Source: Prevotella sp.
GTDB lineage: Bacteria; Bacteroidota; Bacteroidia; Bacteroidales; Bacteroidaceae
Direction: 5' to 3'
Assembly: GCA_017471465.1 (NCBI GenBank)
Contig: JAFUTI010000005.1
Location: 1 to 64,000, forward strand
DNA: 64,000 nucleotides
Below are positions 50,606 to 60,659 of this stretch, in pieces; the stretch's first letter is position 1, and each line of letters opens with the position of its first letter. The position numbers and the translations under genes are program-made. The notes under the pieces were generated by a model that saw only the letters and a program-made list of their open reading frames with translations, was not told where the DNA came from and ran no database searches.

Positions 50606-51052
50606 TTAGATTGTTGTTGCGTTACCACCTACTGCCTTGATAGCTTCCTCGGCAGTCTTTGAGAATGCGTTGGCTTCTACGTCAACCTTGGCCTTCAGCT
50701 CACCGTTGCCGAGAATCTTCACCAGCTCCTTGCCGTTGGTCAGACCAGCAGCAACCAACTCCTGGATGCCAATCTTCGTGAGGTTCTTCTCCTCAGCCAG
50801 CTTCTGAAGTGTCGACAGGTTCACAGCGAAGTACTCCTTATGGTTGATGTTCTTGAAGCCAGACTTCGGCACGCGGCGCTGCAGCGGCATCTGTCCACCC
50901 TCAAAACCAATCTTTCTCTTATAACCAGAGCGAGCCTTAGCACCCTTGTGACCACGGGTTGACGTACCACCCAGACCAGAACCAGGTCCGCGGCCGATAC
51001 GACGACGTGAATGTGTAGAGCCTTCTGCAGGTTTCAAATTATTCAGTTTCAT
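50606..51052 (-). CDS. rplO: 50S ribosomal protein L15
   Basis: A 148-residue late-assembly protein. MKLNNLKPAEGSTHSRRRIG, GRGPGSGLGGTSTRGHKGAKARSG and MPLQRRVPKSGFKN are typical Gly-rich signatures. Ends 6 bases from secY, consistent with coupled translation. Confidence 0.98.
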   Translation of the reverse strand: MKLNNLKPAEGSTHSRRRIGRGPGSGLGGTSTRGHKGAKARSGYKRKIGFEGGQMPLQRRVPKSGFKNINHKEYFAVNLSTLQKLAEEKNLTKIGIQELVAAGLTNGKELVKILGNGELKAKVDVEANAFSKTAEEAIKAVGGNATTI

Positions 51053-51082
51053 AATCGAATCTCCTTAATTAATGTTTGTTTA

Positions 51083-51259
51083 TTACTCAACAACGGTCAC
51101 CAGGTGATGTACCTTGCGAATCATACCGCGGATAGAAGGATTGTCCTCAACTTCGACAACCTGCGAAATCTTGCGCAGGCCGAGAGCCTCGAGCGTGCGT
51201 TTCTGATCAACCGGATAACCGATCTTACTCTTTATCTGCTTAACCTTAATTGTTGCCAT
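51083..51259 (-). CDS. rpmD: 50S ribosomal protein L30
   Basis: A 58-residue gene located by hand between rpsE and rpl[40 protein letters not shown], then a tail with [15 protein letters not shown]. Canonical L30 with the GLRK motif and position. Confidence 0.97.
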   Translation of the reverse strand: MATIKVKQIKSKIGYPVDQKRTLEALGLRKISQVVEVEDNPSIRGMIRKVHHLVTVVE

Positions 51260-51273
51260 AATCTTACTCTCCT

Positions 51274-51786
51274 TTATCCATTGAACACTTTATCCATACT
51301 GATGCCGCGAGTACCTGCAACGGTGTAGGCGTCACGCATCTGGCTCAGGGCTACGATGGTAGCCTTCACCAGGTTGTGGGGGTTCGACGAACCCTTAGAC
51401 TTGGCGAGCACGTCCTTGATACCTACGCTCTCCAGAACGGCACGCATAGCACCACCGGCCACCAGACCGGTACCGGCAGCTGCCGGCTTGAGGAACACCT
51501 GTGCACCGCCGAAGCGAGCTTCCATCTCGTGGGGGATAGTACCCTTCAGCACGGGAACCTTTACTAAGTTCTTCTTGGCAGCCTCTACACCCTTGGCGAT
51601 GGCGGCGGTAACTTCACCAGCCTTGCCCAAGCCCCAGCCAATCACGCCATTGCCGTCACCGACGACGACGATGGCTGCGAATGTAAAGGTGCGACCACCC
51701 TTGGTTACCTTCGTTACACGGTTGATGGCAACCAGTCTGTCTTTCAACTCTACGTCACTATTTACTTTTACGTTCTTCATTGCCAT
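51274..51786 (-). CDS. rpsE: 30S ribosomal protein S5
   Basis: A 170-residue protein important for decoding accuracy. [39 protein letters not shown] and [19 protein letters not shown] are typical. 14 bases upstream of rpmD. Confidence 0.98.
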   Translation of the reverse strand: MAMKNVKVNSDVELKDRLVAINRVTKVTKGGRTFTFAAIVVVGDGNGVIGWGLGKAGEVTAAIAKGVEAAKKNLVKVPVLKGTIPHEMEARFGGAQVFLKPAAAGTGLVAGGAMRAVLESVGIKDVLAKSKGSSNPHNLVKATIVALSQMRDAYTVAGTRGISMDKVFNG

Positions 51787-51792
51787 AATCGT

Positions 51793-52137
51793 TTAGAAAT
51801 TAAGTCCACCTTTACGTGCTGCATCAGCCAGTGACTTCACGCGGCCGTGGTACAGATAGCCGTTACGGTCGAAGACCACGGCGGTAACGCCGGCCTCCTG
51901 AGCCTTCTTGGCCACGAGTTCACCTACCTTGGCAGCCTGCTCAATCTTAGGCATAGCCTCCAGACCGAGAGAAGATGCAGATGCGAGGGTTTTACCTTCC
52001 AAGTCATTGATTACCTGAGCATAAATCTGCTTGTTTGAGCGGAAGACACTCAGACGGGGGCGCTCGGCAGTACCGAAGACGCTCTTGCGAATTCTGTATT
52101 TAATCTTAATTCGTCTTTCTACTTTCTTTGTTGTCAT
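51793..52137 (-). CDS. rplR: 50S ribosomal protein L18
   Basis: A 114-residue 5S rRNA-binding protein: [39 protein letters not shown] and the C-terminal [27 protein letters not shown]. 6 bases upstream of rpsE. Confidence 0.98.
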   Translation of the reverse strand: MTTKKVERRIKIKYRIRKSVFGTAERPRLSVFRSNKQIYAQVINDLEGKTLASASSLGLEAMPKIEQAAKVGELVAKKAQEAGVTAVVFDRNGYLYHGRVKSLADAARKGGLNF

Positions 52138-52174
52138 AATCTTGAATTCTTAAGCTTTAATTCCTAATTCTTAA

Positions 52175-52744
52175 TTACTTTGCAGATGCCGACTTACCCG
52201 ACTTACGACGGATAACCTCACCCTTGAACAAAATACCCTTTCCTTTATAAGGCTCAGGCATACGGAAAGAACGAATCTTGGCACAAATCATACCAAGCAA
52301 CTGCTTGTCGCAAGACTCCAGGATAATCTGGGGGTTCTGGTTACGCTCAGACTTCGTCTCCACCTTCACTTCCTTGGGAAGCTGGATGAAGATGGGGTGC
52401 GTATAACCGAGAGCGAACTCGATGATGTTGCCCTGGTTGCTGACACGGTAGCCAACGCCGACGAGTTCCATCTCCTTCTTGTAGCCCTCGCTCACGCCGA
52501 CTACCATATTGTTGACGAGTGCGCGGTACAGGCCGTGGAAAGCCTGCTTCTGCTTGATGTTCACAGCACTGTTCTCGTCAATCTCGAATGTTACGTGGCC
52601 ATCCTCAATCTTTACCTTGATAGAGGGGTCAACCTTCTGTGAAAGCTCACCCTTCGGGCCTTTTACATTAACAACGCCGTCTTTATCCTGAGCAACCGTA
52701 ACGCCTGCAGGAATACTAATTGGCAATTTACCTATTCTTGACAT
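52175..52744 (-). CDS. rplF: 50S ribosomal protein L6
   Basis: A 189-residue protein near the factor-binding site. The conserved start is MSRIGKLPISIPAGVTV at 52744; an upstream in-frame Met adds only five residues. VEGVGYRV-like LVGVGYRVSNQGN and RKPEPYKGKGI-like MPEPYKGKGILFKGEVIRRKSGKSA are present. Confidence 0.97.
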   Translation of the reverse strand: MSRIGKLPISIPAGVTVAQDKDGVVNVKGPKGELSQKVDPSIKVKIEDGHVTFEIDENSAVNIKQKQAFHGLYRALVNNMVVGVSEGYKKEMELVGVGYRVSNQGNIIEFALGYTHPIFIQLPKEVKVETKSERNQNPQIILESCDKQLLGMICAKIRSFRMPEPYKGKGILFKGEVIRRKSGKSASAK

Positions 52745-52759
52745 ATTCAGTTCCTCCAA

Positions 52760-53155
52760 TTAATATACATAGCAAAGCACCTCACCACCAATCTTCTGCT
52801 GTGCGGCCTCTTTGTCAGTCATTACACCTTTAGACGTGGATAAGATAGCGATACCCAGTCCGTTAATTACTCTCGGCATGTCCTTGTAGCCGGTGTACTT
52901 ACGCAAACCGGGGGTTGACACGCGCTTTAAGAACTTGATGGCGTTCTCTTTGGTGGCAGGGTCATACTTCAAAGCCACCTTGATGGTACCCTGAGGGCCA
53001 TCCTCGATGAACTTGTAGTTCAGGATGTAACCCTTCTCGAAGAGGATCTTCGTAATTTCCTTCTTCAAGTTTGACGCAGGAATCTCTACAACACGGTGAT
53101 GAGCCATGATTGCATTTCTGAGTCTGGTCAAGAAATCTGCTATTGGATCTGTCAT
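52760..53155 (-). CDS. rpsH: 30S ribosomal protein S8
   Basis: A 131-residue 16S rRNA-binding protein and probable translational repressor of the spc operon by family knowledge. MTDPIADFLTRLRNAIMAHH, STPGLRKYTGYKDMPRVING LGIAILSTSKGVMTDKEA are diagnostic. Confidence 0.98.
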   Translation of the reverse strand: MTDPIADFLTRLRNAIMAHHRVVEIPASNLKKEITKILFEKGYILNYKFIEDGPQGTIKVALKYDPATKENAIKFLKRVSTPGLRKYTGYKDMPRVINGLGIAILSTSKGVMTDKEAAQQKIGGEVLCYVY

Positions 53156-53226
53156 AAAAAAATTAAGTTTTAATTAATCGGGACTGCCCCGACAATATTA
53201 AACAATAAAATGAATTTCTTCGTTGT

Positions 53227-53544
53227 TTACCAGCTGGCCTTCTTCACTCCCGGAATCAGACCGCTTGATGCCATCTCACGGAACTGGATACGAGAGAGAC
53301 CGAACTGGCGCATATAACCCTTGGGACGACCCGTGATCTTGCAACGGTTGTGCAGACGGATGGGGTTGGCGTTGCGGGGAATGCTCTGCAGCTTACGGGC
53401 AGCCTCATAGGCAGCCATAGCGCCCTCTTCCGTGTTCACATCGGCCGTAGCGATGATCTTCTTCAGGGCAGCACGCTTCTCAGCATAGCGGGCTACGAGC
53501 TTTGCGCGCTTCACCTCGCGGGCTTTCATTGATTCTTTTGCCAT
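53227..53544 (-). CDS. rpsN: 30S ribosomal protein S14
   Basis: A 105-residue zinc-free S14 (no CxxC pairs): [20 protein letters not shown] and [34 protein letters not shown]. The region [20 protein letters not shown] seems a few residues longer than in the Bacteroides form I recall. Standard position between rplE and rpsH. Confidence 0.97.
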   Translation of the reverse strand: MAKESMKAREVKRAKLVARYAEKRAALKKIIATADVNTEEGAMAAYEAARKLQSIPRNANPIRLHNRCKITGRPKGYMRQFGLSRIQFREMASSGLIPGVKKASW

Positions 53545-53549
53545 GTCTC

Positions 53550-54104
53550 TTAATCTTTATTGTTCTTGAAAGGAAGACCGAAAGCCTTGAGCAGAGCAAA
53601 GCCCTCTTCGTCGGTCTGAGCCGATGTTACGAAGGTGATGTTCATACCCTGGATGCGGTCCACTGAATCGATATTGATCTCGGGGAAGATAATCTGCTCC
53701 TGAATGCCCAGTGTGTAGTTACCACGTCCGTCGAACTTCGTCTCGATACCCTTGAAGTCGCGGATACGAGGCAGAGCGATGCGCACGAGGCGCTCCAGGA
53801 ACTCATACATACGCTCACGGCGCAGTGTCACCATCACGCCGATGGGCATCTTCTTACGGACCTTGAAGTTGGCGATATCCTTCTTCGAGTAGGTAGCCAC
53901 GGCCTTCTGACCGCAGATAGCCGAAATCTCGTTGATAGCCACCTCAATGATCTTCTTGTCCTGCGTAGCGTCACCCAGTCCCTGGTTGACGACAATCTTC
54001 TTCAGGACGGGAATCTGCATTGCAGACGTATAGTTGAACTGCTTCTGCAGTGCGGGAGCAATCTTCTGCTTATACTCCTGCTTTAACTGTGCTGTATTTG
54101 CCAT
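53550..54104 (-). CDS. rplE: 50S ribosomal protein L5
   Basis: A 184-residue 5S rRNA-binding protein: [42 protein letters not shown] and [15 protein letters not shown]. The start shares one base with the rplX stop codon (54104). Confidence 0.98.
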   Translation of the reverse strand: MANTAQLKQEYKQKIAPALQKQFNYTSAMQIPVLKKIVVNQGLGDATQDKKIIEVAINEISAICGQKAVATYSKKDIANFKVRKKMPIGVMVTLRRERMYEFLERLVRIALPRIRDFKGIETKFDGRGNYTLGIQEQIIFPEINIDSVDRIQGMNITFVTSAQTDEEGFALLKAFGLPFKNNKD

Positions 54105-54421
54105 TACTTAATCTCCTCCCCTGACTTTTTGGCGATGCGGGTCACCTTCTTGCCTTCGCGCTTAATGGCGATGCGGGTAGCCTTACCGCTCTTCGGATCA
54201 ATTAAACTCAAATTCGAAATATGGATAGGAGCCTCTACTTTCTCAAAGCCTCCCTGAGGATTCTTGGCACTGGGCTTCGTGCTCTTGTTGACGAAGTTCA
54301 CTCCCTCAACGATGGCACGCTCCTTCTCTACCAAGACCTTCAGCACCTTGCCAGTCTTGCCCTTGTCCTCACCGGCCAGGACGATGACTGTGTCGTTTTT
54401 CTTAATATGTAACTTAGCCAT
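54104..54421 (-). CDS. rplX: 50S ribosomal protein L24
   Basis: A 105-residue KOW-domain assembly initiator: [24 protein letters not shown] and [22 protein letters not shown]. One-base overlap with rplE. Confidence 0.98.
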   Translation of the reverse strand: MAKLHIKKNDTVIVLAGEDKGKTGKVLKVLVEKERAIVEGVNFVNKSTKPSAKNPQGGFEKVEAPIHISNLSLIDPKSGKATRIAIKREGKKVTRIAKKSGEEIK

Positions 54422-54441
54422 TACTTTTACTCTTTTTAATG

Positions 54442-54807
54442 TTAAAGAACCTCAGGTGCCAAAGATACGACTTTCATGTTCACGGCACGGAGCTCACGTG
54501 CGACGGGGCCGAAGATACGGCTTCCGCGGAGCTCGCCGGCGTTGTTCAGCAGTACGCAAGCATTGTCGTCGAAGCGGATGTACGAGCCATCGGCACGACG
54601 GATCTCCTTCTTGGTACGAACAACCAAAGCCTTAGACACTGCACCCTTTTTCACATCGCTCGTCGGGATTGCGTTCTTGATAGCAACGACAATCACGTCG
54701 CCAACGCTTGCATAGCGGCGGCGGGTACCACCGAGCACGCGGATGCACAGGCACTCGCGGGCACCGCTGTTGTCAGCTACTGTAAGTCTTGATTCTGTCT
54801 GTATCAT
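54442..54807 (-). CDS. rplN: 50S ribosomal protein L14
   Basis: A 121-residue 23S rRNA-binding protein at the subunit interface: [56 protein letters not shown], with the terminal VVSLAPEVL. Confidence 0.98.
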   Translation of the reverse strand: MIQTESRLTVADNSGARECLCIRVLGGTRRRYASVGDVIVVAIKNAIPTSDVKKGAVSKALVVRTKKEIRRADGSYIRFDDNACVLLNNAGELRGSRIFGPVARELRAVNMKVVSLAPEVL

Positions 54808-54809
54808 AA

Positions 54810-55067
54810 TTACTTAGCTTTTTCTACGATTTGTACTAAACGCCATCTCTTGGTCTTAGAGAGGGGGCGGGTCTCCATAATGAGCACGGTATCACCAACC
54901 TGGCACTCATTCTTCTCGTCGTGTGCATGGTACTTTTTCGTCTTCTGGACGAACTTACCATAAATCGGGTGCTTCTCCTTGAACTTGGCAGCGATAACAA
55001 TGGTTTTATCCATCTTGTTGCTGATCACGACACCCTGTCTTGTCTTTCTTAAATTTCTTGTTTCCAT
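54810..55067 (-). CDS. rpsQ: 30S ribosomal protein S17
   Basis: An 85-residue OB-fold primary 16S rRNA binder: [39 protein letters not shown] and [20 protein letters not shown]. Two bases upstream of rplN. Confidence 0.98.
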   Translation of the reverse strand: METRNLRKTRQGVVISNKMDKTIVIAAKFKEKHPIYGKFVQKTKKYHAHDEKNECQVGDTVLIMETRPLSKTKRWRLVQIVEKAK

Positions 55068-55079
55068 AGTGGACCATTG

Positions 55080-55274
55080 TTATTTATTAAGTTCTCTCTC
55101 ACGAAGTACAGTCTTCATGCGGGCGATATCACGACGGGCAGCCTTAATCAGAGAAGGGTTCTCAAGCGGAGAGACGGTGTGGTTAAACTTCATCTGCTCG
55201 TACTTGGCCACTTCGGCCTCGATGCGCTCGGCCAGATCCTTGGTCTCGAGCTCTTTGATTTCCTTAGTCTTCAT
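55080..55274 (-). CDS. rpmC: 50S ribosomal protein L29
   Basis: A 64-residue two-helix protein near the exit tunnel: IKELETKDLAERIEAEVAKY and LIKAARRDIARMKTVLRERE. Canonical position between rplP and rpsQ. Confidence 0.97.
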   Translation of the reverse strand: MKTKEIKELETKDLAERIEAEVAKYEQMKFNHTVSPLENPSLIKAARRDIARMKTVLRERELNK

Positions 55275-55281
55275 ACTCTAA

Positions 55282-55710
55282 TTAAGCGTTTTTATCGTAA
55301 TCACGTCTTACTACAAACTTAGTCTTCACGGGCAACTTCTGGGCGCCGAGGCGCAGAGCCTCCTTGGCGACATCGAAGGGTACACCCTCTACTTCGAAGA
55401 GGATACGACCCGGAGTGACGGGAGCGACCCATCCTGCGGGGTCACCCTTACCTTTACCCATTCGCACGTCAGCAGGCTTGCGAGTGATGGGTTTGTCCGG
55501 GAAGATGCGAATCCACACCTGACCTTCACGGTTCATGTATCGGTTGATGGCAACACGTGCTGCCTCAATCTGGCGGCTGTCAATCCACTTGGCGTCCAGC
55601 GTCTTGATGCCGAACGAGCCGAAAGCCAGCGTCGTACCGCGGTGGGCGTTGCCTTTGTTGCCACGTCCGTCCTGCGGCCTTCTATATCTTACTCTCTTAG
55701 GTTGTAACAT
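55282..55710 (-). CDS. rplP: 50S ribosomal protein L16
   Basis: A 142-residue protein near the peptidyl-transferase centre: [60 protein letters not shown]. Complete and standard. Confidence 0.98.
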   Translation of the reverse strand: MLQPKRVRYRRPQDGRGNKGNAHRGTTLAFGSFGIKTLDAKWIDSRQIEAARVAINRYMNREGQVWIRIFPDKPITRKPADVRMGKGKGDPAGWVAPVTPGRILFEVEGVPFDVAKEALRLGAQKLPVKTKFVVRRDYDKNA

Positions 55711-55724
55711 GATAGCTTCTTCTT

Positions 55725-56462
55725 TTAACGATTATTACTCTTCTTACCACCACGGAACTTACGGCCACCATTGTTACCGCCACCGTTACCACGGCCGGCG
55801 TTCTTCTCCTGTGTGAAGTTCGGAGCCAGGTCAACCTTTCCGTAAACCTCACCGCGGCAGATCCAGACCTTGATGCCCAGCAGACCGACCTTGGTCAGAG
55901 CCTCAGTAGGACAATAGTCGATATCGGCACGGAACGTGTGCAGCGGTGTACGTCCTTCCTTAAACATCTCGCTGCGTGCAATCTCCGCACCGTTCAGACG
56001 ACCAGAGATAAGCACCTTGATGCCCTCGGCACCGGCACGCATCGTGTTCTGGATAGCCATCTTGATAGCACGACGATAAGCAATCTTGCCCTCCACCTGG
56101 CGAGCGATGTTGTTGGCAACGATTGTTGCGTCGAGTTCCGGACGCTTCACTTCAAAGATGTTAATCTGAATCTCCTTGTCGTAAAGCTTCTTCAGTTCTT
56201 CCTTCAGTTTGTCCACATCCTGTCCGCCCTTACCAATGACGATGCCCGGACGAGCCGTGCAGATAGTAATGGTAACCAGCTTCAACGTGCGCTCGATGAC
56301 AATCTTCGAGACACTTGCCTTGGCCAGACGCTCGTTCAGATACTTACGGATTTTCTGGTCTTCAACCAGGTTGTCGCCGAAGTTCTTGCCTCCAAACCAA
56401 TTAGAATCCCAACCTCTTACAATACCCAGACGGTTGCTTATTGGATTAACTTTCTGTCCCAT
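55725..56462 (-). CDS. rpsC: 30S ribosomal protein S3
   Basis: A 245-residue mRNA-entry-site protein with KH domain ([21 protein letters not shown]) and C-terminal domain ([37 protein letters not shown]). The tail is Gly/Asn/Lys-rich ([20 protein letters not shown]), a low-complexity extension beyond the E. coli length. Confidence 0.97.
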   Translation of the reverse strand: MGQKVNPISNRLGIVRGWDSNWFGGKNFGDNLVEDQKIRKYLNERLAKASVSKIVIERTLKLVTITICTARPGIVIGKGGQDVDKLKEELKKLYDKEIQINIFEVKRPELDATIVANNIARQVEGKIAYRRAIKMAIQNTMRAGAEGIKVLISGRLNGAEIARSEMFKEGRTPLHTFRADIDYCPTEALTKVGLLGIKVWICRGEVYGKVDLAPNFTQEKNAGRGNGGGNNGGRKFRGGKKSNNR

Positions 56463-56464
56463 AC

Positions 56465-56872
56465 TTATTCTTTTACATCATTAGTTTTAGCGTCAACAAA
56501 CAGAGTCACGTGGTTCGAACGTTTACGGATACGATAGCCACGACCCTGTGGTGCGGGTCTCATTCTCTTCATAGTGACACCCTCGTCAACGAACACGCGG
56601 GTGATAAACAGCTCTCCAGCCTCGGCCTTGCGGTCATTCTTCTGTTCCCAGTTGTTGATGGCCGAACGGAGGAGTTTCTCAACGTCAGCAGCGGCAGCCT
56701 TCTTCGAGAAACGAAGCACACCCAGTGCGCGATCAACCTCCATGCCGCGAATCATGTCGACGACATAGCGCATCTTGCGGGGTGAGGAAGGGCAGCCTTT
56801 CAGCTTGGCAAAATACTGTGTCTTAAGTGCTGCTTTTCTTTCTTCAGCCTTAATATGTTTTCTTGCTCCCAT
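56465..56872 (-). CDS. rplV: 50S ribosomal protein L22
   Basis: A 135-residue tunnel-lining protein: [20 protein letters not shown], the long loop around [20 protein letters not shown] and the terminal [14 protein letters not shown]. Two bases upstream of rpsC. Confidence 0.98.
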   Translation of the reverse strand: MGARKHIKAEERKAALKTQYFAKLKGCPSSPRKMRYVVDMIRGMEVDRALGVLRFSKKAAAADVEKLLRSAINNWEQKNDRKAEAGELFITRVFVDEGVTMKRMRPAPQGRGYRIRKRSNHVTLFVDAKTNDVKE

Positions 56873-56913
56873 TTTAATTCTTTAATTTTTTAATTTTTAA
56901 ATTCTCCCTGGGA

Positions 56914-57180
56914 TTACTTCTTGTTACCGGCGTGTCCACCGAAGCGACGGGTAGGTGCGAACTCACCCAGCTTGTGGCCAACCATGTTCTCAGTAATGTA
57001 GACAGGGATAAATTTGTTACCGTTATGAACTGCAACAGTGTGTCCCACGAAGTCCGGGGAAATCATTGATGCTCTGGCCCATGTCTTGACGACATTCTTC
57101 TTACCGCTCTCATTCATGGCGAGAACCTTCTTCTCAAGCGATACGTTGATATACGGACCTTTCTTTAATGAACGACTCAT
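56914..57180 (-). CDS. rpsS: 30S ribosomal protein S19
   Basis: An 88-residue head protein: [40 protein letters not shown] and [18 protein letters not shown]. Standard order between rplB and rplV. Confidence 0.98.
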   Translation of the reverse strand: MSRSLKKGPYINVSLEKKVLAMNESGKKNVVKTWARASMISPDFVGHTVAVHNGNKFIPVYITENMVGHKLGEFAPTRRFGGHAGNKK

Positions 57181-57203
57181 AATTTACTCTTGTGTTAACT
57201 TGT

Positions 57204-58031
57204 TTACTTCTTGTTAGCTCTTTCAATGATGTACTTGTTTGAAAGCTTCTTCGGTGCACGAGTCTTGAGGCCCTTAGCGTACAAGCCCTTGCGTGAACGC
57301 GGATGACCACCTGACTGACGGCCTTCACCACCACCCATGGGGTGATCGTGCGGGTTCATGACAACACCACGGTTGTGTGGACGACGACCCAACCAACGCG
57401 AACGGCCAGCCTTACCCGACTGTTCCAAAGCGTGATCAGAGTTGCCTACACTACCTACAGTAGCCTTACAAGCAGAGAGAATCTTACGAGTCTCTCCTGA
57501 AGGGAGCTTGATAACACAGTAGCTGCCCTCGCGCGAAGTCAACTGAGCGAAATTACCAGCCGAACGAACAAGCAGAGCACCCTGACCAGGACGGAGTTCA
57601 ATGTTATGAATCACCGTACCCACGGGAATGTTGGCCAAAGGCAGGGCGTTGCCTACTTCAGGCACAGCCTCTGCTCCTGACATCAGCGTTGCGCCGATCT
57701 GCAGTCCATTAGGAGCAATTATGTAACGTTTTTCACCATCTGCATAGTAGAGAAGAGCGATGCGAGCCGAACGGTTAGGATCATACTCGATAGTCTTCAC
57801 TACAGCAGGAACACCATCTTTCTCTCGCTTGAAGTCGATCAGACGATACTTCTTCTTGTGACCGCCGCCCATATAGCGGACAGTCATCTTACCGGTGTTG
57901 TTTCGACCGCCGGTAGAACGCTTACCGTAAACGAGAGACTTCTCTGGCACGGATGCAGTAATATCCTCGAACGTGCCAATAACCTTGTGTCTTTGACCCG
58001 GTGTAACGGGTTTTAATTTACGTACTGCCAT
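57204..58031 (-). CDS. rplB: 50S ribosomal protein L2
   Basis: A 275-residue primary 23S rRNA-binding protein: [28 protein letters not shown] and the catalytic-centre loop [20 protein letters not shown] with the conserved His. Complete. Confidence 0.98.
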   Translation of the reverse strand: MAVRKLKPVTPGQRHKVIGTFEDITASVPEKSLVYGKRSTGGRNNTGKMTVRYMGGGHKKKYRLIDFKREKDGVPAVVKTIEYDPNRSARIALLYYADGEKRYIIAPNGLQIGATLMSGAEAVPEVGNALPLANIPVGTVIHNIELRPGQGALLVRSAGNFAQLTSREGSYCVIKLPSGETRKILSACKATVGSVGNSDHALEQSGKAGRSRWLGRRPHNRGVVMNPHDHPMGGGEGRQSGGHPRSRKGLYAKGLKTRAPKKLSNKYIIERANKK

Positions 58032-58036
58032 TTCTT

Positions 58037-58384
58037 TTATTCAATATTGCTGTAAAAATCAATTGAGTCGCCCTCCTTCAGAGTGACGATTGCCTTCTTA
58101 AAGGCGTTCTTCTGTCCCTTGACGAGACCCGACTTTGTGTAGCGGCTTGAGCGCTTGCCGGCATACTTAATCGTGTTCACTGCGAGCACGGTCACGTTGT
58201 ACAGACCTTCCACCTCTTTCTTGATCTCGACCTTGTTAGCCTCGGGCTTGACGATGAATCCGACCTTAACCTCGGCCTTCTTCGTACGCTCCTGCCCCTT
58301 CACCTTATAAGTACGCTCAACAGAAGACTTGTCTGTAATCTTGGTCATCTTCTCAGTGACCAGCGGCTTAATGATAAATCCCAT
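58037..58384 (-). CDS. rplW: 50S ribosomal protein L23
   Basis: A 115-residue exit-site protein and chaperone dock. [11 protein letters not shown] and [30 protein letters not shown] are typical. It is somewhat longer than the about 96-residue Bacteroides form, because of an insertion around [20 protein letters not shown] and its tail. Confidence 0.97.
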   Translation of the reverse strand: MGFIIKPLVTEKMTKITDKSSVERTYKVKGQERTKKAEVKVGFIVKPEANKVEIKKEVEGLYNVTVLAVNTIKYAGKRSSRYTKSGLVKGQKNAFKKAIVTLKEGDSIDFYSNIE

Positions 58385-58399
58385 ATCTATGTCTCCTTA

Positions 58400-59029
58400 T
58401 TACTTTGTTAAGATACCGTCGATCGTCTTCAGAGAGCTCTCTGCGATGACCAGCACATCAGCGTTCAGCACCTTATAGGTGTTCACATTCTGAGCCTCAA
58501 TCACATCTGCACGCTGCAGGTTACGGGCCGACAGATATACATTCTTGTTTGTCTCAGGCATCACGAAGAGCATCTTCTTGCCATCGACTTTCAGGTTCTT
58601 GGCGATAGCCAGCAACTCCTTCGTCTTCGGGGTCTCAAGGCTGAAGTCCTCAACGATGACAATAGCATTCTCCTGAGCCTTATAGGTCAGAGCCGATTTA
58701 CGAGCCAGCTGCTTCACCTTCTTGTTCAGCTTAAAGCTGTAATCGCGGGGCTTCGGGCCAAAAACGCGTCCACCGCCAATCAGCAGAGGCGAATTGATGT
58801 CACCATGACGGGCACCGCCGCCACCCTTCTGACGACCAAGCTTGCGGGTGGAGCCCGAAATCTCGCTACGCTCCTTTGACTTGGCAGTACCCTGACGATT
58901 GTTGGCCATATACTGCTTGACATCGAGGTAAATGACGTGGTCATTAGGTTCAATTCCGAAGACAGCCTCATTCAGAGCCACCTTACGGCCGGTCTCCTGA
59001 CCTTTGATATTCAATACGCTAACTTCCAT
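58400..59029 (-). CDS. rplD: 50S ribosomal protein L4
   Basis: A 209-residue tunnel protein, in enterobacteria also the repressor of the S10 operon. [59 protein letters not shown] are diagnostic. Confidence 0.98.
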   Translation of the reverse strand: MEVSVLNIKGQETGRKVALNEAVFGIEPNDHVIYLDVKQYMANNRQGTAKSKERSEISGSTRKLGRQKGGGGARHGDINSPLLIGGGRVFGPKPRDYSFKLNKKVKQLARKSALTYKAQENAIVIVEDFSLETPKTKELLAIAKNLKVDGKKMLFVMPETNKNVYLSARNLQRADVIEAQNVNTYKVLNADVLVIAESSLKTIDGILTK

Positions 59030-59033
59030 GTTC

Positions 59034-59648
59034 TTACTTATTCACAATTACGGTTGAACCATTACATCCGGCACAGCTTCCCTTCACAAGGATCAGATTG
59101 TGCTCTGGAATTACCTTTAACACTCTGAGGTTCTGAGTTGTGACACGGTCGCAACCCATGTGGCCACCCATTCTCATTCCCTTAAACACCTTAGCGGGGT
59201 ATGAGCAGGCACCGATTGAACCCGGCTTACGGGCGCGGTCGTCCTGACCGTGAGTGCTCTGACCGACACCACCGAAACCGTGGCGTTTCATAACACCCTG
59301 GAAGCCCTTACCTTTAGAGGTTCCCACTACATCAACGAACTCTACGCCGTCGAAGATGTCCACCGTGATGGTGTCACCGAGGTTATACTCCTCGTCGAAC
59401 TTGAACTCGGCCAAGTGGGCCTTAGGCGTCGTGTTTGCCTTCTTGAAGATACCCATCATCGCTTTGGTGGTGTTCTTCTCCTTCTTTTCACCGAAGGCGA
59501 GCTGAACGGCCTTGTAACCGTCCTTCTCAACAGACTTCACCTGTGTCACAACGCAAGGACCTGCTTCGATAACAGTGCACGGCACATTCTTGCCGTCGGC
59601 ACTGAAAACGGATGTCATTCCGATTTTCTTTCCTAATAATCCTGGCAT
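59034..59648 (-). CDS. rplC: 50S ribosomal protein L3
   Basis: A 204-residue early-assembly protein: [41 protein letters not shown] and [21 protein letters not shown]. It is the first gene of the long rplC-rpmJ run and has its own promoter (59840-59847) with a leader of about 185 bases, separated from rpsJ by a hairpin. That leader is the place to look for autogenous control. Confidence 0.98.
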   Translation of the reverse strand: MPGLLGKKIGMTSVFSADGKNVPCTVIEAGPCVVTQVKSVEKDGYKAVQLAFGEKKEKNTTKAMMGIFKKANTTPKAHLAEFKFDEEYNLGDTITVDIFDGVEFVDVVGTSKGKGFQGVMKRHGFGGVGQSTHGQDDRARKPGSIGACSYPAKVFKGMRMGGHMGCDRVTTQNLRVLKVIPEHNLILVKGSCAGCNGSTVIVNK

Positions 59649-59839
59649 TTCAGTTTTACTTTGTTAAAATAATAATGTTGTTTGTATAAATTCGTTTCTT
59701 TTTAGTCGTCTGACACCGTCCGATACACCAAAAACCTGCCTAAAAAGGAACTTGAAACACTTCGTTTTCGAAGGCTAAGTTGCTCTTTGTCAAGGTATTG
59801 TTAGCTCTCAAGCCAGCGCAATAACAACTTTTGCGGCTG

Positions 59840-59847
59840 CAAAGGTA
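59840..59847 (-). promoter_or_regulatory. -7 box of the rplC operon
   Basis: TACCTTTG on the minus strand followed by CAGCC, 10 bases after the hairpin behind rpsJ. It gives rplC an approximately 185-base leader. Confidence 0.65.
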
Positions 59848-59857
59848 CACATAATAA

Positions 59858-59888
59858 ATGAGACGCGCAACTGAATTGCACGTCTCAT
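59858..59888 (-). terminator. terminator-like hairpin after rpsJ
   Basis: ATGAGACGCGCAA (59858-59870) and TTGCACGTCTCAT (59876-59888) pair with one mismatch around five bases, followed on the minus strand by TTTATTAT. It lies 25 bases past the rpsJ stop and just before the rplC promoter. Confidence 0.6.
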
Positions 59889-59913
59889 AACTTATTTTAA
59901 GGTTTTTTATATC

Positions 59914-60219
59914 TTATACCTTGATTTCAACCTCCACGCCGCTGGGAAGTTCAAGCTTCATCAGGGCGTCGACAGTCTTGGCGGTAGAGCTGTAGATGTC
60001 GATCAGACGCTTGTAGTCTGACAACTGGAACTGCTCACGAGCCTTCTTGTTGACGAAGGTAGAGCGGTTGACGGTGTAGATACGCTTGTGTGTGGGAAGG
60101 GGGATGGGACCGCTGATAATGGCACCAGTAGCCTTCACGGCCTTCACAATCTTCTCTGCTGACTTGTCCACGAGTTTGTGGTCGTAGCTCTTCAGCTTGA
60201 TACGAATTTTCTGACTCAT
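59914..60219 (-). CDS. rpsJ: 30S ribosomal protein S10
   Basis: A 101-residue head protein and, by family knowledge, partner of NusB in antitermination. [40 protein letters not shown] and [20 protein letters not shown] are typical. It has its own promoter (60306-60313) and a hairpin downstream, so it seems to form a single-gene unit separated from both fusA and rplC. Confidence 0.98.
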   Translation of the reverse strand: MSQKIRIKLKSYDHKLVDKSAEKIVKAVKATGAIISGPIPLPTHKRIYTVNRSTFVNKKAREQFQLSDYKRLIDIYSSTAKTVDALMKLELPSGVEVEIKV

Positions 60220-60305
60220 TTTGATAAATTTAATAATGAAATAATGTAATAATACAAACTGCCGCTAAAGAGTCATTTGCTCAACGACAGACTTGTTTCG
60301 GGCTG

Positions 60306-60313
60306 CAAAGGTA
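60306..60313 (-). promoter_or_regulatory. -7 box of rpsJ
   Basis: TACCTTTG on the minus strand followed by CAGCCC, the same sequence context as the rplC promoter; leader about 80 bases. Confidence 0.65.
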
Positions 60314-60401
60314 CACATTTCCCACGAAATTCCAACAAGCAGGCAAAGCAAAAGCCAAGTAATTAAGCTTTTTTAATATTTCCGTAAAAGTCAGTGGTCG
60401 C

Positions 60402-60438
60402 AAAAAACCTGCGGAAGGCACAGGAGGCCGTCCGCAGG
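60402..60438 (-). terminator. intrinsic terminator after the 47-residue peptide gene
   Basis: On the minus strand CCTGCGGA and TCCGCAGG arms (60431-60438 and 60408-60415) enclose 15 bases that pair further in part, followed by six T residues. Confidence 0.8.
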
Positions 60439-60469
60439 CTATATCACACGGAGCTAAGTCCGTTTGGAC

Positions 60470-60613
60470 TTAACGGATGTCGTCTGCGTTGAAACCGTCT
60501 GGAGTATATCCTTCATATTCAAGGCCTAAATTCGACTGAACGCTTGTGCAGAGCATCTGTGACTGCTGTATGCGAACCACCTGCGCGGTGGGGGCTAAAT
60601 AAGTTTTCTTCAT
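60470..60613 (-). CDS. 47-residue small peptide
   Basis: ATG 60613 to TAA 60470 encodes MKKTYLAPTAQVVRIQQSQM, then LCTSVQSNLGLEYEGY and TPDGFNADDIR. The pattern, a MKKxYxxPxxxVVxIxxxxMLCxS start followed by a Gly/Asp-rich polar tail, is one I have seen in many short Prevotella and Bacteroides proteins of unknown function. It lacks a clear membrane span or signal peptide. It starts 46 bases after the glycine-rich secreted protein gene and is followed by a strong terminator, so the two genes are probably co-transcribed. It could be a leader-type (modified peptide) precursor or a small partner of the secreted protein; neither can be shown here. Confidence 0.6.
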   Translation of the reverse strand: MKKTYLAPTAQVVRIQQSQMLCTSVQSNLGLEYEGYTPDGFNADDIR

Positions 60614-60659
60614 TGGTCTGTACTGTTTTTAATGTTATATCACTAAATCACCGCTCGGT

